Origin: Actinopolyspora lacussalsi
GTDB lineage: Bacteria > Actinomycetota > Actinomycetes > Mycobacteriales > Pseudonocardiaceae
Assembly (NCBI GenBank): GCA_030803735.1
Contig: JAURUC010000001.1
Span: 83,501-147,500, forward strand
Reading direction: 5' to 3'
Length of the DNA stretch: 64,000 bases
The position numbers were made by a program, and so were the translations under genes. Positions 60,792 to 64,000 of this stretch are shown here, in pieces (position 1 is the stretch's first letter; the number at the start of each line of letters is the position of its first letter). The notes below the pieces were generated by a model. That model made no database searches. It saw only the letters and a program-made list of their open reading frames with translations, and was not told the DNA's origin.

Positions 60792-63700
60792 GTGAACGAC
60801 CCCCTGGACCACTCCGAATCGAACCAGTGGCCGTCCGCCGATCCCGAAGGGCTCGGTTCGGCGGACGAGTTCGTCGACGAGCCCGCCTGGCCCGCCGAAC
60901 TGCCGGAGGACGAATCGACTCGGCCCGCCGATGACGGGAACGGGTTCCCCGCCCCGCACGGTTGCACGGTCGCCCGGCACGGTCAGCTCGCCGGGGCGCG
61001 GGTGCTGCGTGACTCGTTCCTGCGGTGCCACCCCGGCGGGCGGTTCACGATCCTGCTGCTGGACTTCGACACCGACCTCGAAGCCGACCTGCGGGAGGAG
61101 GTCAGCACCCCCGTCGACATCGGTATCGACGATGTCGAGTTCTCCCGGCTGGCCACGGCCTGCGGCGGCGAACCGCTCAACTCGGTCGTGCTCCCCGGCC
61201 TGCTCGCCCGCCTGCTGCGCTCCGAACCGCTCGTGCTGTATTTGTCGCCGGTGGTCCGGGTGTTCGGCTCGTTCGGGGAACCGCTCGCCGCGCTCGGCGA
61301 CGAAGCGCCGTTGGGCCTCGCTCCCCGGGTGATTCGCCCGTTGCCCGCCGACGGGCTGCGTCCCGGGTCGAGGGACCTGGCCCGGGCGGGCTCGTTCGAT
61401 CCGAACCTGCTCGCGGTAACTCACGGCGCGGAACGGGTGCTCGACGAGTGGGCACAGCGGGTGCGTGCCGAACCGGACGCCGCGGCCGAGTTCTTCGAGG
61501 GGCTGCCCGCCATGGTCGAACACCGGGTGCTGCGCGACCCGGGTGTGGGGCTGTCGGTGTACAACGCCGGGCAGCGCGAGCTCGAAACCTCCGACGGTGC
61601 GTACACAGTGGATGGTTATCCGCTGCGTACCGTCCACTTTGAGGGGTTCGAACCGCAGCGCCCCTGGTTGTTCTCCGCGGAGTACTCCGATCGCCCCCGG
61701 GTGCTGCTCTCCGAATCACCGCCGCTGGCGCAGTTGTGTGCCGGTTACCGAAACGCGCTCGTCTCGCGGGGAATGACGAGCGAACGCGCCTCGCCGTTCG
61801 ACGAACTGCCCGACGGTACGGTGCTGCCGACTTCGCTGCGCGCCGCGTACCGGGCCCAGTGGCTGTCCGCCGAGTCCTCGGGCGAGCCCGTCGTGCCCAG
61901 TCCCTTCGAACCCGCCGGGCCGGAACGTGATCCGTTCGCCGAATTCCTGGAGTGGGCGGGCAGCCCCGCCGACGAGCAACAGCGCGCCGCGGGGTGCTCC
62001 CGGTGGGATTTCGCCCTGTGGCAGGACGACCAGGTGCTGCGGCGCGACTATCCACTCCCGTTGACCGACGACGCGGCCGCGTTCCGCGAGTGGTGCGCCG
62101 GGGTCGGGGTGGCCAGTGGGCGCGTGCCCGCCCGGTTGGCCCGGAGCAGGGGAACCGACGACTCCGAGATGACCGACCAACTGGGGGTCGCGGTCGTCGG
62201 TACCGGACGGCTCGCCGAACTGGTCCGGCTCGCCGTGCGCACCTCCGGCATCCCGAACTCGGACGACGCGCGCTATCCCGTCGTGCTGCGCTGCGATCCC
62301 TCGGTGCCCGTACCCGCCGGGCACCACCTCATCGACATCCGGCCGGACGGTGGGGCCGATCCGGCCGACACCACTCCCGCTTCCGGCGAACCCACCGAAC
62401 TGTGGGCGCTCTCGCAGGCAGGCAGGCACGCGGCGCGCCACGTGGGAGTGCAGGCCCGCGTGCTCGCGCTGCCGTTCCCGGAGCGGGAGCCAACTGAGCC
62501 CGCCATTCGGCAGACCGCGCGGGAACGCCTCGGGATCGACCAGGAATTCGTCTTCGCCGCCTTCGCCGACCACGCCGAGGAACACCGCGCGAACGTGCTC
62601 GGCCTGGTGACCGCTTTCGGTGCCGCGTTCGGCAGCCGCACCGACGTGCGGCTGGTCGTGGCGGTCAGCGGTGCCGCGGAGCATCCCGAGGCGGCGGAAC
62701 GCCTGCGGTTGGCCACCACCACCGACCACCGGATCCTGTTGCTGGAGCGGGACGACGCCGAGGAGACGCTCCTGTCGGTCGCCGACTGCGCCGTCTCCCT
62801 GCACCGGGCGGACGGCGGTGTCGGCGGCGACCGCTACGCGCTGCGAATGCTGCACGCCGCGGGGTGCGGGATTCCGGTGATCACAGTGGAACAGGGGGCG
62901 GTCGGTGAGCTGTTCGGCTCGTCCGGCGCGGTGCTGGTGGGATGCCACGGCAGTGGCGAACCCGACGTGGAGTCCGCCGCTGCCGCGCTGACCTCGGCCG
63001 CCGACGACCCCGGTGAACTCCAGCGGTTCGCCGTCGCGGCGGGGGAACGGCTGTCCCGACAGCTCGCCCCGGGCAGGGCGGGTGAACAGCTGCGGGAGCG
63101 CGTGGAGGCGGCCTACCGCAACTGGCGGGCCAAGTGGGCACGCGACCAGCACGCCCCCGACGAGGACCCGTTGCGTCCGCTGCTGATCGCCCGTCACGCG
63201 CTGCACCGCCCACCGGAAGTGGGGATGGGTGGGCGCAATGCCGTCACACCCGCGTTGCGCAAGGCCGTGCTCAAGGCGTTGGGCCACTACGACGAGCACA
63301 TTCGCGACATCATTCGCTCATTGCTGGACGGGGTGGAGAAAACCTCCTCCGAACTGCTTCGCAGGCAGCAGGAACGCGCCGACGACCTCGACATCAACGC
63401 GGTACGCGCCGAGCTCACGCAACTCGCCCAGCGACAGGAGCAGCTCGGTTCCCGAGTGGCGGGAGCCGACGACAGCACGGTGCAGGCCCGTACCGAACTG
63501 GCGGAGCACGACCGCAGGCTGCGCGGGCTGGAGGAAACCGGCGATTCGTTCGGTCAGCGACAGCTCTCCGAGCTCGCCGAGCGCATCGACAGCCTCACCG
63601 GGGCGGTGGAGCGGACACTGGACCGGGTCGACCGGCTGGAACAGCGGATCGAGGAGTCGGAGAAGAGCCAGCAGGAACAGCTGGAGAACGGGTTGCGCCG

Positions 63701-64000
63701 CAGCGCCCTGGACATCGACAACGCGCTGCGCGGTACCGACGCATTGCGTCGCATCGTGCTGCGGGAGCACGAACGCAACAGCGACACGGCACATCTGCCC
63801 GGCACTCCCGTGGTGTGCGAGGCGGGACTGCTGCGGCTGCCCGCCGATGACACCGTGATGCTGCCGTGGCTGTCCTCGCACCACCGCTGGGACGCCGAGG
63901 TCTCCGCCCTGATCGACTCCCTGCTGGAGCCGGGTGGGGTCTTCCTCGACGTGGGTGCCTACGTCGGTTACCAGGCGGTCCGCGTGCTCGGCAGGCTCAA
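60792..64000 (+). CDS. Large glycosyltransferase-FkbM methyltransferase fusion (runs off window)
   Basis: At least 1069 residues, open to the window end. After an acidic 50-residue lead comes a domain with CTVARHGQLAGARVLRDSFL, seen at the start of some actinobacterial glycosyltransferases. Residues about 440-760 resemble a GT-B C-lobe (FVFAAFADHAEEHRANVLGL, SLHRADGGVGGDRYALRMLH, CGIPVITVEQG). Residues about 830-970 are coiled coil. An FkbM-type SAM motif (GGVFLDVGAYVGYQAV) begins near 1045. Probably builds and methylates a surface or secondary-metabolite glycan. GTG at 60792; the true C-terminus is outside. Confidence 0.78.
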   Translation, partial: MNDPLDHSESNQWPSADPEGLGSADEFVDEPAWPAELPEDESTRPADDGNGFPAPHGCTVARHGQLAGARVLRDSFLRCHPGGRFTILLLDFDTDLEADLREEVSTPVDIGIDDVEFSRLATACGGEPLNSVVLPGLLARLLRSEPLVLYLSPVVRVFGSFGEPLAALGDEAPLGLAPRVIRPLPADGLRPGSRDLARAGSFDPNLLAVTHGAERVLDEWAQRVRAEPDAAAEFFEGLPAMVEHRVLRDPGVGLSVYNAGQRELETSDGAYTVDGYPLRTVHFEGFEPQRPWLFSAEYSDRPRVLLSESPPLAQLCAGYRNALVSRGMTSERASPFDELPDGTVLPTSLRAAYRAQWLSAESSGEPVVPSPFEPAGPERDPFAEFLEWAGSPADEQQRAAGCSRWDFALWQDDQVLRRDYPLPLTDDAAAFREWCAGVGVASGRVPARLARSRGTDDSEMTDQLGVAVVGTGRLAELVRLAVRTSGIPNSDDARYPVVLRCDPSVPVPAGHHLIDIRPDGGADPADTTPASGEPTELWALSQAGRHAARHVGVQARVLALPFPEREPTEPAIRQTARERLGIDQEFVFAAFADHAEEHRANVLGLVTAFGAAFGSRTDVRLVVAVSGAAEHPEAAERLRLATTTDHRILLLERDDAEETLLSVADCAVSLHRADGGVGGDRYALRMLHAAGCGIPVITVEQGAVGELFGSSGAVLVGCHGSGEPDVESAAAALTSAADDPGELQRFAVAAGERLSRQLAPGRAGEQLRERVEAAYRNWRAKWARDQHAPDEDPLRPLLIARHALHRPPEVGMGGRNAVTPALRKAVLKALGHYDEHIRDIIRSLLDGVEKTSSELLRRQQERADDLDINAVRAELTQLAQRQEQLGSRVAGADDSTVQARTELAEHDRRLRGLEETGDSFGQRQLSELAERIDSLTGAVERTLDRVDRLEQRIEESEKSQQEQLENGLRRSALDIDNALRGTDALRRIVLREHERNSDTAHLPGTPVVCEAGLLRLPADDTVMLPWLSSHHRWDAEVSALIDSLLEPGGVFLDVGAYVGYQAVRVLGRL

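Noticed and set aside
1..64000. CRISPR arrays, prophage modules, rRNA genes
   Set aside because: No regularly spaced direct repeats, phage structural genes or rRNA segments were seen.

Overview
The window is chromosomal DNA from a high-GC actinomycete. Pointers are the FAS-II operon under a FasR/PucR regulator, homodimeric AceE, AhpE, an F420:NADP reductase, DUF3052 and DUF3263 proteins, XRE/DUF397 sets, GTG/TTG starts and start-stop overlaps. The gene set looks Pseudonocardiales-like (Saccharopolyspora or Actinopolyspora type), but the genus is a guess.

The backbone follows, from memory, the Mycobacterium tuberculosis block Rv2220-Rv2245: fabF-acpP-fabH-fabD-fasR, aceE, DUF3052, ahpE, cobD, SURF1, ptpA, cobC-like, nif3-like, zinc-ribbon, RNase H/CobC, panB, a TAP-like protease and glnA2. 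Several accessory blocks break that order.

Layout: 1-4.4 kb, fatty-acid synthesis and its regulator. 4.5-5.4 kb, an FMN riboswitch and a PnuX-type transporter. 5.5-10.9 kb, aceE, DUF3052, ahpE, tRNA-Val and a GDT1-family exporter. 11-15.4 kb, an enoyl-reductase-like protein, an EACC1-like small protein and a GH3 beta-glucosidase. 15.5-24.1 kb, a four-gene type II Wadjet (JetABCD) anti-plasmid operon with 4-nt overlaps throughout. 24.2-33.4 kb, cobD, SURF1, a TnpB element with its omega RNA, a small HTH gene, fructosamine kinase, a tyrosine phosphatase and a four-gene operon. 33.4-36.2 kb, a ROK repressor divergent from a GlcP-like sugar permease with a palindromic operator between them. 36.4-36.8 kb, RNase P RNA. 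38.4-46.5 kb, a Gram-positive type IV secretion-like cluster (VirB2-, VirB3-, VirB4-, VirB6-, VirB8- and VirB1-like proteins) with no relaxase, coupling ATPase or integrase in view. 46.5-50.6 kb, an RNB ribonuclease, npdG and a GST gene. 50.7-60.7 kb, panB, NAT, an XRE/DUF397 array, nadE, a lipoprotein protease and glnA2. The window ends inside a large glycosyltransferase-FkbM fusion.

The most notable signal links two distant sites. The 3' end of the tnpB element (26133-26301) and a 169-nt stretch inside the GST gene (50267-50435) are homologous, equally long, and carry hairpins whose stems differ by compensatory changes. This supports a structured omega RNA. The second copy has lost tnpB and sits in frame inside the GST reading frame as a MITE-like insertion. 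Other notable signals are a JetD whose expected Toprim glutamate is glutamine, a family of 18-bp intergenic palindromes (five copies), a 25-bp palindromic operator beside an XRE gene with three tandem DUF397 genes, and the T4SS-like cluster.
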